Notes: generated from the letters alone by a model not told the origin. A DNA stretch of 64,000 nucleotides from Pseudohongiella sp. (GCF_011050365.1 NZ_DRFV01000001.1:62001-126000); one strand, 5' to 3'; counted from the stretch's first letter, positions 36,516-49,064 are shown. Made by a program: numbers and translations.

Positions 36516-37673
36516 TTTCAGGGGCGGGAAGCCATTGAACTCTACCGAGCTGTAGCTGGTGGTGTAGGCGCCGGTAGAGAACCAGTACAGGCGATCACCC
36601 GTGGCCAGGTTCAGCGGCAACTCGTATTTGTACTGTTCGTACATGATGTCGGCGCTGTCACAGGTCGGGCCAGCCAGGATCACTTCCTCGGTTTCGCCGG
36701 TTTTGTCGGTGTGGATGGGGAATTTGATGGCCTCGTCCAGAGTTTCGATAAGACCGGAGAATTTACCCACGTCAGTGAATATCCAGCGGTGCAGTGCGGT
36801 GTGTGATTTGCGTGAAATCAGCACCACTTCGGACACCAGGATGCCGGAGTTGGAAATCAGCGAGCGACCCGGCTCCAGAATAATCTGCGGGAAATCGTCG
36901 CCGAAATCTTCCTTGATAAAACGTGTGATTTCTTCGGCGTAGGTGGGCAGCGTATTGGCACGGGTGATGTAGTTGGCCGGGAAACCGCCGCCCAGGTTGA
37001 TCATCTTGAGGACGATGCCGTCTTCTTCTTTCAGGCGCTCGAAAATGACCTTCACTTTGGCGATGGCCGCATCCCAGACCCCGATATCGCGCTGCTGCGA
37101 GCCCACATGGAAAGACACGCCGTAGGGTTCCAGGCCCAGTTCGCGTGCCAGGATCAGCAGGTCGATGGCCATGTCGGTATGACAGCCAAATTTGCGTGAC
37201 AATGGCCAGTCAGCGGTGTGGCTGCCTTCGGTCAGAATCCGGACATACACGCGCGAGCCGGGGGCGGCGCGGGCGATGTTGCGCAGGTCGGCCTCCGAGT
37301 CGGTGGCAAACATGCGCACACCCTTGTCGAAGAAATAACGGATGTCCTTGCTCTTTTTGATGGTGTTACCATAGCTGCAGCGATCGGCACTGACGTCCAG
37401 CCCCAGCAGTTTGTCCAGCTCGTATATCGACGCCACGTCAAAATTGGAGCCCTTGTCACGTAACAGGGTCAGAACCTCCGGTGCCGGATTGGCTTTTACG
37501 GCGTAGTACACGTTGGCGTACGGAAAGTACTCGGCCAGCGTATCGTAGTGCTCGCTGATGGTATTCAGGTCGATGACCACAAAGGGTGTTTCCTTGGTGT
37601 CAGCGAGCGCTTTTATGCGATTAAAGGTGGGCAGCGGGTAGAAATCTTCGATTCTGATGGCTTCTGTGCTCAT
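36501..37673 (-). CDS. speC: Ornithine (or lysine/ornithine) decarboxylase, alanine-racemase fold
   Basis: This PLP enzyme converts ornithine to putrescine. The 390-residue length and sequence are of the eukaryotic/Pseudomonas SpeC type, not the large E. coli type. Landmarks are the PLP lysine in YYAVKANPAPEVL near 65, FHVGSQQ (His stacking on PLP) near 190, the phosphate loop NLGGGFPANY, EPGRSLI, and the catalytic cysteine in GPTCDSADIMYE near 330. ATG 37673 is chosen because AAGGAG lies upstream, though 12 bases away; ATG 37697 is in frame. It fits the polyamine transporter operon at 57.6-61.7 kb. Substrate preference between ornithine and lysine cannot be settled by eye. Confidence 0.88.
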   Translation of the reverse strand: MSTEAIRIEDFYPLPTFNRIKALADTKETPFVVIDLNTISEHYDTLAEYFPYANVYYAVKANPAPEVLTLLRDKGSNFDVASIYELDKLLGLDVSADRCSYGNTIKKSKDIRYFFDKGVRMFATDSEADLRNIARAAPGSRVYVRILTEGSHTADWPLSRKFGCHTDMAIDLLILARELGLEPYGVSFHVGSQQRDIGVWDAAIAKVKVIFERLKEEDGIVLKMINLGGGFPANYITRANTLPTYAEEITRFIKEDFGDDFPQIILEPGRSLISNSGILVSEVVLISRKSHTALHRWIFTDVGKFSGLIETLDEAIKFPIHTDKTGETEEVILAGPTCDSADIMYEQYKYELPLNLATGDRLYWFSTGAYTTSYSSVEFNGFPPLKSYFV

Positions 37674-37800
37674 GCTAGATTTTAGCTCCTTCAGCATCGG
37701 CTGGGGACTGGATGGAAATCACTGGGCCCTGACCCGACCGGTCGGGGGCATTAACGCTCGGAGGCATTGTAACAAAGGCATCCGGCGTGGAACATTCGCA

Positions 37801-39546
37801 ATGAATATATTTTTAAAACTGGGTTGGTATTTCCGTGCGGAGTGGCGACGCTATGCCGTGGCGGGCCTGTTGCTGGTGGCGGTCGATGTCATGGAGCTGA
37901 TGATCCCCTGGCTGGTCGGGCAGTTGATTGATGACGTACTGGCGCAGCGGCTGCAACCCGAGAGCCTGTGGCGTTATGTGCTGATTATCGCCGCCCTGGC
38001 TGTTGTCATTTATGTCATGCGTTTCTTTTGGCGCATGTACCTGTTCAGTGCCTCTTTTCAGCTCGCCGAGCTGCTTCGTCAGCGCGTGTTCAAACAACTG
38101 ACGACCATGGCGCCGGCATTCTATAACAGGCACCGCACCGGTGACCTGATGGCGCGCGCCACCAATGATGTTACCGCGGTGGAGATGACCGCCGGTGAAG
38201 GCGTGCTGTCGGGGCTGGATGGTTTGGTGACCGGCGTGCTGGTGTTGTTTGTGATGCTGATGTTTATCAACTGGCAACTGACGCTGGTGGCCCTGTTGCC
38301 GTTTCCCTTTATGGCCTGGTTTTTCTATGTCATCGGCAACCGTCTGCACGATGGTTTTCGTGATGCCCAGGAACGTTTTTCCGATCTCAATGACCGGGTG
38401 CAGGAAAGTGTTTCCGGCATCCGCATGATCCGGGCCTTCGGCCGGGAGGCGCGCGAAGACGAGGTCTTCCTGTCAGTGGCCGACCGCGCCGCCGAAGCCA
38501 ATATGCGGGTGGCGACGACCGACTCCCTGTACGATCCGGCCATTTTCCTGACCGTGGGTGCCTCCTTCATGCTGTCCATCGGCATGGGGGCCTGGCTGGT
38601 GACCCGGGGTGAGATCACGCTGGGCGAGCTGACCAGTTTCACCATGTATCTGGGTTTTCTGATCTGGCCGATGTTTGCCTATGGCTGGCTGCTGAACCTG
38701 GTGGAGCGGGGCAATGCTGCCTATACCCGCATCAGTGCCTTGCTGGATGCGCGCTCACCGGTCGAAGACAGCGGTACCGAACAACAGGCACCGTCATTTG
38801 ATGTGAGCTGGCGCATTGGCCGGTTCTGCTACCCGGGCAGCGACAATGCGGCGCTGGCCAATGTCGATCTGCTGGCGCGTCAGGGCCAGACACTGGGTAT
38901 CGTGGGCGCCACCGGCGCCGGCAAGACCTCGCTGATCAACCTGCTGCTGCGGTATTACGACGACCCGGCGTGTGAGGTCGGCGTCGGGGGTATTCCGGTG
39001 TCTGGCTATGAGCTGCATGCGCTGCGCGATCTGGTCGCCGTGGTGCCGCAGGATGCCTTTCTGTTTACCGCAACCATTGCCGAGAACATTGCTTTGGGAA
39101 AACCCGGGGCTACGCTGGACGAGATTCGCGCGGTGGCGCGGCTGGCGGCCGTGGAGCAGGACATTCTGCGTTTTCCGGCTGCCTATGAGACGCTTGTTGG
39201 CGAGCGCGGGGTGACACTGTCCGGCGGGCAGAAACAACGCATCGCCATTGCCCGGGCGTTGCTGCTGGATGCGCCGATTCTGATTCTGGATGACGCGCTG
39301 TCGGCGGTGGATGTTGGCACCGAGCGCAGCATCCTGGCGCATCTGCGCGAAGCCCGCCAGGGGCGCACGACGCTGATTCTGTGCCATCGCCTGTCGGCGG
39401 TGGAAGATGCAGATCAGATTGCCGTGCTCAGCCATGGTGAGCTGGCGGAGCTGGGCACACACCGCGAACTGCTGGCCCGACAGGGCTGGTACGCCCGCAT
39501 GTTTGATTATCAGCAATTGGAGCGGGCCGTTGTATCAGGACGATGA
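37801..39546 (+). CDS. mdlA: ABC exporter half-transporter, MdlA-like
   Basis: A 581-residue fused membrane/ATPase subunit of a heterodimeric multidrug-type exporter. Six helices span about 15-290. The ATPase has Walker A GATGAGKTS near 370, signature LSGGQKQRIAIARAL, Walker B ILILDDALSAVD (aspartate in place of the usual catalytic glutamate) and switch CHRLSA. A non-canonical site in one half is typical of heterodimers. ATG 37801 is the first start followed by a membrane-protein N-terminus. It is divergent from the decarboxylase gene. The gene overlaps mdlB by 17 bases. Confidence 0.9.
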   Translation: MNIFLKLGWYFRAEWRRYAVAGLLLVAVDVMELMIPWLVGQLIDDVLAQRLQPESLWRYVLIIAALAVVIYVMRFFWRMYLFSASFQLAELLRQRVFKQLTTMAPAFYNRHRTGDLMARATNDVTAVEMTAGEGVLSGLDGLVTGVLVLFVMLMFINWQLTLVALLPFPFMAWFFYVIGNRLHDGFRDAQERFSDLNDRVQESVSGIRMIRAFGREAREDEVFLSVADRAAEANMRVATTDSLYDPAIFLTVGASFMLSIGMGAWLVTRGEITLGELTSFTMYLGFLIWPMFAYGWLLNLVERGNAAYTRISALLDARSPVEDSGTEQQAPSFDVSWRIGRFCYPGSDNAALANVDLLARQGQTLGIVGATGAGKTSLINLLLRYYDDPACEVGVGGIPVSGYELHALRDLVAVVPQDAFLFTATIAENIALGKPGATLDEIRAVARLAAVEQDILRFPAAYETLVGERGVTLSGGQKQRIAIARALLLDAPILILDDALSAVDVGTERSILAHLREARQGRTTLILCHRLSAVEDADQIAVLSHGELAELGTHRELLARQGWYARMFDYQQLERAVVSGR

Positions 39547-41290
39547 TTTACCCAGACACGTCAACCGTGGCTCGCTGAAGCGCCTGCTGCGTTATGCCCT
39601 GGCGTATCCGCAGCTGTTGAAGCAGGCGGCCGTGTTTCTGCTGCTCACCACACTGGGTCAGGTGCTGGGCCCGGTGCTGATCAAGATATTCCTGGACGAC
39701 TACGTCACCGAGGGGGTGTATCCGCTACGGGACATCACGCTGCTGGCGCTGGCCTATGCTGCCATGTATGGGGTGTCTGCGTGGGCCGGGTATTTGCAAT
39801 CCATGCGTCTGAACGAGGTGGCGTTCTCGGTGGTGCGCAGAATCCGCTCGCAGGTGTTTGCCACTGTGATGCGCAAGCCGCTGAGTTTTTTTGACCACGA
39901 GCCCACCGGCAAACTGGTCTCGCGCATCACCAATGATACCGAGGCCATCAAGGACCTGTTTCTGCAGGTGATGGCGACCTTTGTGCAGAGCGTGGTATTG
40001 ATCGTGGCGGTGTTTATTGCCATGGCGTTTCTGGACTGGCGACTGATGCTGGTGTGTCTGCTGATGATGCCGTTGATGGTGTTTGTCATGTTCAGATATC
40101 AGCGTCTGAGTGCGCCGCGTTATCACAAGGCGCGCAGCATTCTGAGTCAGATCAACGGCACGCTCAGCGAATCGATTCAGGGTATGAAAGTGATTCAGCT
40201 GATGAACCAGCAGCGCCGTTTTGATCAGCGCTTCACTGACACCAGTCAGAGCCATTTCACTGCCCGCATGCGCAACCTGAAGCTGGATGCGCTGTTGCTG
40301 CGGCCGATGCCGGATTTGTTGCGCACATTGACCCTGGCCGGTTTGTTGTTGTTCTTTGGCTGGCAGTCGATGGGGGCGGCAGTCGAGATTGGTGTCATCT
40401 ATGCCTTTATCAACTACCTGTCGCGCATCACCGAGCCGATGCTGCAAATGACCCAGCGGCTGAGCATGCTGCAGCAGGCGGTGGTAGCCGGTGAGCGGGT
40501 ATTCACTATCCTGGACGATGGCGCCGAAGATCACACGGCGGCCAATCAATTGATCGAAAGCGGCGAAGTGGCGTTCCGCGATGTGTCGTTCAGCTATGAT
40601 GGCGAACACCCGGTGCTGAGCGATATCAATTTCACCGTCAGGCCCGGTGAGTTCTATGCCATTGTCGGTCACACCGGCAGCGGCAAGAGCACCCTGATGA
40701 GCCTGCTGATGCGCTTCTACGCACCTCAGTCCGGCGACATTCTGCTCGATGGCAAGCACATCAACGAGGTAGACCAGAACAGCCTGCGTGAATCGGTCGG
40801 GGTGGTGATGCAGGACCCGTTTATCACCACTGGCAGCGTGCGCGAGAACATCACACTGGGTCAGGATATGAGCGATGAGGTCGTGCTTGCCGCCGCGGGG
40901 CAGGCTCAGATTCACGACTACATCATGACCCTGCCTGAGGCCTACAACACGCCGATGGACGAGCGCGGCAGCAACTTCTCGACCGGTCAGCGCCAATTGC
41001 TGTCATTGGCCCGGACACTGGCCCACAAGCCGCGCATCCTGATCCTGGACGAGGCCACCGCCAACATCGACAGTCACACCGAAGCGGTGATTCAGCGCGC
41101 GTTGATGATGCTGCGCGGCGACACCAGCATCATCGCCATTGCCCACCGCCTGAGCACCATCACCGCCGCCGACCAGATACTGGTATTGCATCAGGGCGTG
41201 ATCACCCAGCGCGGCACACACCAGCAGCTCCTCTCCGAAGATGGTTTATACAGGAATATGTATTTGCTGCAGCAATCACGGGTGGTTTAA
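39530..41290 (+). CDS. mdlB: ABC exporter half-transporter, MdlB-like
   Basis: The 586-residue partner of the preceding protein. TTG 39530 is chosen as the start because GGAG (39519-39522) lies 7 bases before it and it gives a normal-length protein; the longer frame upstream would overlap mdlA too far. Six membrane helices (about 20-300) are followed by an ATPase with Walker A GHTGSGKST, NFSTGQRQLLSLART in place of the canonical signature LSGGQ, Walker B ILILDEATANID with the catalytic Glu, and switch AHRLST. The pair should therefore have one canonical catalytic glutamate. The substrate is unknown. Confidence 0.9.
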   Translation: MYQDDDLPRHVNRGSLKRLLRYALAYPQLLKQAAVFLLLTTLGQVLGPVLIKIFLDDYVTEGVYPLRDITLLALAYAAMYGVSAWAGYLQSMRLNEVAFSVVRRIRSQVFATVMRKPLSFFDHEPTGKLVSRITNDTEAIKDLFLQVMATFVQSVVLIVAVFIAMAFLDWRLMLVCLLMMPLMVFVMFRYQRLSAPRYHKARSILSQINGTLSESIQGMKVIQLMNQQRRFDQRFTDTSQSHFTARMRNLKLDALLLRPMPDLLRTLTLAGLLLFFGWQSMGAAVEIGVIYAFINYLSRITEPMLQMTQRLSMLQQAVVAGERVFTILDDGAEDHTAANQLIESGEVAFRDVSFSYDGEHPVLSDINFTVRPGEFYAIVGHTGSGKSTLMSLLMRFYAPQSGDILLDGKHINEVDQNSLRESVGVVMQDPFITTGSVRENITLGQDMSDEVVLAAAGQAQIHDYIMTLPEAYNTPMDERGSNFSTGQRQLLSLARTLAHKPRILILDEATANIDSHTEAVIQRALMMLRGDTSIIAIAHRLSTITAADQILVLHQGVITQRGTHQQLLSEDGLYRNMYLLQQSRVV

Positions 41291-41315
41291 TCGAGCTAGA
41301 TGCACTCTGTTCGAC

Positions 41316-41474
41316 GGCTGGCGCCAGGGTGTATAGGCCTCGGAACGGTCGCCTTCGGCGCCCTGATTGTGGCGTACCATCCATGGCCGCCACCCTTTGG
41401 GGCGCCGCTGACGGGAGCCTAAAATTGCTCCTGGCAATTTTGTGTTCCTCGACGTACACACCCTGCCACCAGCC
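41316..41474. repeat. Structured inverted-repeat element between mdlB and ppdK
   Basis: ggctgg-n4-agggtgta (41316-41333) is complementary, with a few mismatches, to the segment at 41455-41474. Inside are ggcgccctgattgtggcg pairing with a segment near 41387-41405 and a perfect hairpin aaaattgc/gcaatttt at 41421-41441. The 159-bp element fills most of the space between two convergent genes. It may terminate both transcripts or be a small mobile repeat. No open frame of note is present. Confidence 0.5.
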
Positions 41475-41484
41475 TCGGCAGTGG

Positions 41485-44229
<2,745 letters not shown>

Positions 44230-44428
44230 GGTTCCCGGGTTCTTAAATCAGCAGAAGATGTCGATGTGCGCCTTCCTGGCAACTGAGAGGCAGTCTGGCG
44301 AGGGCCGCAAGGATAAAGCATGTGTCTGTTAAAATCCAGCTTACGGGAAGTTTTGACCGGGGCTTTATGTCTGCATTTGCTGGGAAGTGGCCGGTAATAT
44401 GCAGCAACTACGCGATAATGTAGTAATA

Positions 44429-45229
44429 CTACAAAGCAGGTATGCCGGAAGTGTTGGCATCGTCGCCATCAGGGTGGATAAAGTGGCCATTGCGCAGGAA
44501 GTACAGAGTCTGGTCGATAACTTCCATGCGCTGCATAATAAAGGTGTGTGTATAAGGGACTTCGATAAAGTCGTTCATGCCTTCTACTTTGGTGCTTTCT
44601 ACGCTGACTTTGCCGTCGTCCCGGTCGGGGAGCGCGAGCGAGAACAGCGGGCTGATCGAGCGCGTGCCGGCGATGACGCCAAGCTCAAAATCATCAGCGG
44701 GAGGCAATTGCAGGGGGACACTGTTGCTGCCGGTGCCCAGTTGCAGCGCCGGTTCGCCACTGAACAGCTCAAACCCGGGCATGCTGCCAAAAACGTCTAT
44801 CACCTCGCTGCCCCGGTTGGGCGGTGCCAACATGACAACGCGGCCGAGCTTGTTGATGGATTTCCGTGCCAGATAATGTCTGACCAGTATGCCGCCCAGC
44901 GAGTGGGTGGTGAAATGAATTTTTCGCACCAGATCCTGTTCACACTGCGCGATGCCTGCTTCAACGGCGACATCGGCGAGTTCTTCAATGCTGTGGTGAC
45001 GGGAGTCATAGTAGGTGTTGGCAACCGAATAACCATTTTCCAGAAGCTCCTGCTGCAGGCGTTTCATGGAAAAATCGGTGCGGCTGAGGCCGTGTAACAA
45101 AACTACGCATTCGGGGCCATCCGCCCGCGCCAGCGTCGGCAGCACCGTGCCGGCGGTCAGCAGGCAGAGCAGCAACAGTCGCTGCGCGCTTGCCAGGCTG
45201 CTTATGGCATTGCTGGCGGTTCTGATCAT
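44429..45229 (-). CDS. Exported lipase-like alpha/beta hydrolase
   Basis: The 266-residue protein begins with a signal peptide (RLLLLCLLTAGTVLPTLARA, cleavage about 35-36). The mature part has the lipase fold: the oxyanion segment VVLLHGLSRTD near 43-53, the nucleophile elbow THSLGG near 110-115 (Ser), and an acid/His near the C-terminus (YTHTF). It is probably a periplasmic or secreted esterase or lipase. It lies between ppdK and the slipin gene on the same strand, 21 bases after the latter's stop, so it may share its transcript. A small palindrome (tgtagta-a-tactaca, 44419-44433) overlaps its stop codon. Confidence 0.8.
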   Translation of the reverse strand: MIRTASNAISSLASAQRLLLLCLLTAGTVLPTLARADGPECVVLLHGLSRTDFSMKRLQQELLENGYSVANTYYDSRHHSIEELADVAVEAGIAQCEQDLVRKIHFTTHSLGGILVRHYLARKSINKLGRVVMLAPPNRGSEVIDVFGSMPGFELFSGEPALQLGTGSNSVPLQLPPADDFELGVIAGTRSISPLFSLALPDRDDGKVSVESTKVEGMNDFIEVPYTHTFIMQRMEVIDQTLYFLRNGHFIHPDGDDANTSGIPAL

Positions 45230-45250
45230 CCTGGTTGCTCTGTTCGCAGT

Positions 45251-46105
45251 TCAGTCATGCGCGTCAGGGCTGCTGTCAGCGGGCGCGGCTGCTTTGTCGG
45301 CCGGTTTTTGCTGCTGCGGCGCGGGTGAGGCGCCGGGCCCGGCTCCGGTTTCCTGTAGCGTGGCGCCAAGCCGGCCGAGCCCTTCCATGATGTTCATGGG
45401 CAGCGGGAAAATGATGGTCGAATTCTGTTCCCCGGCGATTTCGGTCAGTGTCTGCAGGTAGCGCAGCTGGATTGATGCCGGCTGCGTGGCCAGCTGTTTG
45501 GCCGCTTCCACCAGCTTCTGCGAGGCCTCGAACTCGCCCTGGGCATGAATCACCTTGGCGCGTCGCGACCGCTCGGCTTCCGCCTGCTGTGCAATCGCAC
45601 GAATCATGCTTTCATCGATATCGACATGTTTGATTTCAACATTGGAGACCTTGATGCCCCAGCTGTCGGTCATTTCATCCAGAATGTCCTGAACGTCGCG
45701 GTTCAGACGCTCGCGCTCGGACAGCAGTTCATCCAGTTCGTGCTGCCCCAGCACGGATCGCAAGGTGGTCTGCGCCAGCTGGCTGGTGGCTTCCATGAAA
45801 TCCTCGACATTGATGACTGCTTTTTGCGGATCAACAACGCGGAAATACAGCACCGCATTCACCTTGACCGACACATTGTCCTTGGTGATCAGGTCCTGTG
45901 ACGGGATATCCCAGACCGCTGTCCGCAAGCTGATTCTGACCATCTGCTGGATGACCGGGATCACGATGATCAGCCCGGGGCCCTTGACGGTCTGAAAGCG
46001 ACCGAGCATGAAAATCACGCCGCGCTCGTATTCCTTGAGGATATTGAAGGTGCTGAACAACAGGCCGATGACGATGGCCGCCAGTACCAGGCTGAAAATT
46101 TCCAT
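45251..46105 (-). CDS. Slipin, stomatin-like SPFH membrane protein
   Basis: The 284-residue protein has an N-terminal membrane anchor ([21 protein letters not shown]), an SPFH domain ([34 protein letters not shown]) and a C-terminal coiled coil ([31 protein letters not shown] in part). The tail is Pro/Ala-rich. Slipins form membrane microdomains and are cleaved by the partner NfeD protease. The NfeD-family gene lies directly upstream, and the two probably form an operon. Confidence 0.9.
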   Translation of the reverse strand: MEIFSLVLAAIVIGLLFSTFNILKEYERGVIFMLGRFQTVKGPGLIIVIPVIQQMVRISLRTAVWDIPSQDLITKDNVSVKVNAVLYFRVVDPQKAVINVEDFMEATSQLAQTTLRSVLGQHELDELLSERERLNRDVQDILDEMTDSWGIKVSNVEIKHVDIDESMIRAIAQQAEAERSRRAKVIHAQGEFEASQKLVEAAKQLATQPASIQLRYLQTLTEIAGEQNSTIIFPLPMNIMEGLGRLGATLQETGAGPGASPAPQQQKPADKAAAPADSSPDAHD

Positions 46106-46138
46106 AACAACTCCGTCAATGCGTGTGGGGGTGAATGC

Positions 46139-47497
46139 TCAGGTCGGGTCCTGTTTGCTGACATGCAGGGTCAGGCCATTGATCTGATCGATGCGCAATC
46201 TGTCACCTTTGTGGACCGGTGTGCCGGTTTGGGCGGTCCAGGTTTCGCCGCTGACATGGACATGGCCTTCATGTGCAAAGTCTTCCATGGCCACTGCGGT
46301 CATCTGTAGCATTGCCGGGTCGCCGGTCACCGTTGGCTGGCGCCACGCCTTCAGTGCCGCACCCAGCACCATGATGATCAGGCCGCCGGTTGCCACCGTG
46401 ACTGCGGCGATCAGTGGCAGCGAGATCTGCCAGGCTGCCGACTCTGTGTCCATCAGCATCACCGAGCCTATCACAAAGGCTGCCAGCCCACCCAGACCAA
46501 AGACTCCAAAGCTGGGCGAGATCACTTCGAACACGATCAGTCCGATGCCGACCGCCATCAGGGCCAGGCCGGCGTAGCTGATAGGTAGTAACTGCAGAGC
46601 ATAGGCGCCGACCAGCAGGCAGATGATGCCGGTAATGCCGGGCAGCCCCAGTCCGGGGTTGTAGAACTCGAGAATCAGGCCGTAAACGCCGATCATCAGC
46701 AGGATATAGGCAATATTCGGGTTGGTGATAACATTGAGGAAGTCGTGTCGCCAGTCGGACTCAATGAGGGTGATATCGGCGTTGTCGACGTTAACGCTGA
46801 GTGTGCCGCGGGTCGTCTCCACGCGCAGACCGCTGGCGGCCTGCAGCAGTTCATCCAGATCGTTGGCGATCAGGTCAATAACGTCCTGTGCCAGTGCATC
46901 CGGGGCGGTCAGGTTGGCGGCATCGGCAACTGTCTGCGAGGCCCAGGCGGTGTTGCGTCCGCGCAGCTCCTGTAAACCCTCAAGATAGGCAGTGGCGTCG
47001 TTAATGGCTTTTTGTCCGGTCGCCGATGTCTGGGTGTCGGCGTCAGCCAGGCTCACGGGCGTAGAAGAGCCGATATTGGTTGCCGGTGACATCGCCGCGA
47101 TATGGCTCGCGGCCGTTATGTAGGCGCCGGCGCTGGCGGCCCGGGCGCCCGCTGGCGCGACCCAGGTGGCCACAGGCACCGGGGAATCGAGAATTGCGCT
47201 GACAATGTCGCGCATGGAGCTGTCGAGGCCACCGGGGGTATTCATGCGCAAAACCAGCAGTGCGACATCAGCTTCTGCGGCCCGCTCCAGCACACGTTGA
47301 ATGTGGTCTGACGTGGCCGGGCCCACCGGGCCGTCCAGATCTGTCAGCCAGACCTGGGGCGGTGCCGATTGGGTTTGCGCGGTCAGCGTTGTTGCAGCGC
47401 TCAATGACAGTAGCAGTGCCAGTAAAATGAACGGCATCAGGCGCGAGCCACGGGAGCCCCGCCGCGGTTGTCTGGCATACTTGCTTAACAGGTGCAT
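46139..47497 (-). CDS. NfeD-family membrane serine protease
   Basis: The protein has about 452 residues. A signal peptide/membrane segment (LMPFILLALLLSLSAATTLT) is followed by a ClpP-class protease domain, in which ASAGAYI carries the catalytic serine and WVAPAGARA precedes it. Then come several membrane helices (about 245-375) and a soluble OB-fold C-terminus (VSGETWTAQTGTPVHKGDRLRI). Such long NfeD proteins cleave slipin C-termini. The start is uncertain: ATG 47497 gives the best N-terminus, with ATG 47509, 47539 and 47437 as alternatives. A TATTAT at 47521-47516 may be its -10 and would argue against the longest form. Confidence 0.85.
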   Translation of the reverse strand: MHLLSKYARQPRRGSRGSRLMPFILLALLLSLSAATTLTAQTQSAPPQVWLTDLDGPVGPATSDHIQRVLERAAEADVALLVLRMNTPGGLDSSMRDIVSAILDSPVPVATWVAPAGARAASAGAYITAASHIAAMSPATNIGSSTPVSLADADTQTSATGQKAINDATAYLEGLQELRGRNTAWASQTVADAANLTAPDALAQDVIDLIANDLDELLQAASGLRVETTRGTLSVNVDNADITLIESDWRHDFLNVITNPNIAYILLMIGVYGLILEFYNPGLGLPGITGIICLLVGAYALQLLPISYAGLALMAVGIGLIVFEVISPSFGVFGLGGLAAFVIGSVMLMDTESAAWQISLPLIAAVTVATGGLIIMVLGAALKAWRQPTVTGDPAMLQMTAVAMEDFAHEGHVHVSGETWTAQTGTPVHKGDRLRIDQINGLTLHVSKQDPT

Positions 47498-47743
47498 TAT
47501 GCTTGGCATAAGCGCATAATACGCCCGTATTTGAGGCAAGTCGAATAAGCTGTTTGCGCCGTAACCGACACACTTTGTTGCAAAAATGGCATGGCAAACG
47601 TTGTACTAGTTCGAAAACTTGGTTTACGATCCGTCGCAATGCTGAAAACCAATGATGCAGATACAAGACAGAAGGTGGTAGTTGTTGTCAGGGATAGTCT
47701 CTGCCAGCGTTCAGCCGCTAAACCCTGCGGGAGGAATTGCATA

Positions 47744-48703
47744 ATGAAGAAAACCAGTATCGCTATGCTCGCTATGGCAGCTGCAGTAAGCTTTCAGGCT
47801 AACGCAGCTACCGGCGTTGACCCACTGACTGAAGTACAGCCAGTGGATGCCGAGTGGTTCTATAATGGCTCTGAGCCGGACCACATTGTTGAAGTTCCCA
47901 GTTTCAACGTTCCTGCAACCGGTGTTATCGACTACATCGACTCCGTTATTCCTCTGGAATTCGGCGAAGAGAAGTGGGTGAAAGCGGTTCAGTTCATTCC
48001 AGGTGACAAGCGCGTTCTTCACCACCTGTTGAGCTACGTTGTAGCCGATACGCCCGATGCTGGCGAAGGCATGCTCGACGAGACTGTTAACGATCCGCGT
48101 CGTGAATTCCTGGAAGGTTATGCACCTGGTAAGGAATACGCCACTGAGTTCCCCGAAAACACAGGTATCAAGGTACCTGAGGGTTCAGCTCTGCGTATGA
48201 GCATTCACTACACCTCTTTCGGTCAGGAAACGACTGACAGCACTCGTGTAGGTCTGTGGTTCGCTGACGAGAACGCAACGCCAGAGCGTGAATACCACAC
48301 GTACTCTGTTGCCACTCCGATGAACCAGATCCAGATCCCGGCTGGTGCCAGAAACCATGAAGCATCTGCTTCACATGTGTTCGATGACGACATCATGCTG
48401 TACGGTTTCCGTGCTCACATGCACTACCGTGGCAAAGCAATGAGCGCGCGTGTTGTGTACCCGGACAACTCGTCCGAGGACCTGATCAACGTAGCTGATT
48501 ACAACTTTGCATGGCAGCCGACTTACCGCTTCGATGAGCCGATGGTTCTGCCAGCTGGTTCACGCGTAGTCGTGGAAGGTCTGTTTGACAACTCTCAGTA
48601 CAACCTGGGCGTTCCTGATCCAACCGTGGATGCAATGGGCGGCCTGCAGAGCTGGGAAGAAATGTTCATCGGTTACTTCTCTTACACTGACGTTCCTGAG
48701 TAA
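47744..48703 (+). CDS. Exported PHM-like copper monooxygenase, paralogue 1
   Basis: The 319-residue protein has a signal peptide (MKKTSIAMLAMAAAVSFQANA). It shows both copper sites of the peptidylglycine alpha-hydroxylating monooxygenase/dopamine beta-monooxygenase family: H93-H94 (VLHHLLSY) and H155 (MSIHYTS) for CuH, and H225-x-H227 (RAHMHYRG) and M307 (WEEMFIGYF) for CuM. Spacings of 61 and 70 residues resemble those in mammalian PHM. Such enzymes hydroxylate a C-H bond using O2 and copper, but the bacterial substrate is unknown. Start ATG 47744 follows GGGAGGAA. A strong terminator follows. Two close paralogues lie 1.4 and 2.6 kb downstream. Confidence 0.85.
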   Translation: MKKTSIAMLAMAAAVSFQANAATGVDPLTEVQPVDAEWFYNGSEPDHIVEVPSFNVPATGVIDYIDSVIPLEFGEEKWVKAVQFIPGDKRVLHHLLSYVVADTPDAGEGMLDETVNDPRREFLEGYAPGKEYATEFPENTGIKVPEGSALRMSIHYTSFGQETTDSTRVGLWFADENATPEREYHTYSVATPMNQIQIPAGARNHEASASHVFDDDIMLYGFRAHMHYRGKAMSARVVYPDNSSEDLINVADYNFAWQPTYRFDEPMVLPAGSRVVVEGLFDNSQYNLGVPDPTVDAMGGLQSWEEMFIGYFSYTDVPE

Positions 48704-48745
48704 CTGTCAGCTGTTTGCAAGTAATTGATTGAGCAGCACAAGATC

Positions 48746-48780
48746 AAAAAGGGCTGCTTCCCTGAGAAGCAGCCCTTTTT
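48746..48780 (+). terminator. Terminator after PHM-like gene 1
   Basis: Perfect stem aaaaagggctgcttc/gaagcagcccttttt with a five-base loop cctga. The remaining 48781-49064 upstream of the next gene holds no gene or clear structure; it is AT-rich and must carry the promoter of the redoxin/cytochrome gene. Confidence 0.92.
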
Positions 48781-49064
48781 GTTTCTGCGCGAAAAGTATT
48801 TTAGATTGCACGTGTTTTAAACTGCCATAAGTTTGCGTCAGATTAAGAAATGCCGTCGTGAATAACGTATACTTGGCAACCTGATCTTTTGTTGTGCCTG
48901 AGTTTGGATTAAAGAGCTTTGCAGGACAGATTTTAATTCAGGTTGTATTAATCTAGTTGCTGTAATCTATAAGTCAGAAAAATAATATAACGTCGTGCGC
49001 CATCACCCATTTTGCTGTGGCGCTCTGCAGAATTATCCAGAGATAGTATGAGGGTTTGTTCATC

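Noticed and set aside
37657-37800. Extended N-terminus of the MdlA-like protein from an upstream in-frame start
   Set aside because: The extra residues have no membrane-protein character and overlap the divergent decarboxylase start.
39725-40996. Long minus-strand open frame opposite mdlB
   Set aside because: It is a His/Gln-rich translation typical of antisense frames in GC-rich genes, with no motif.
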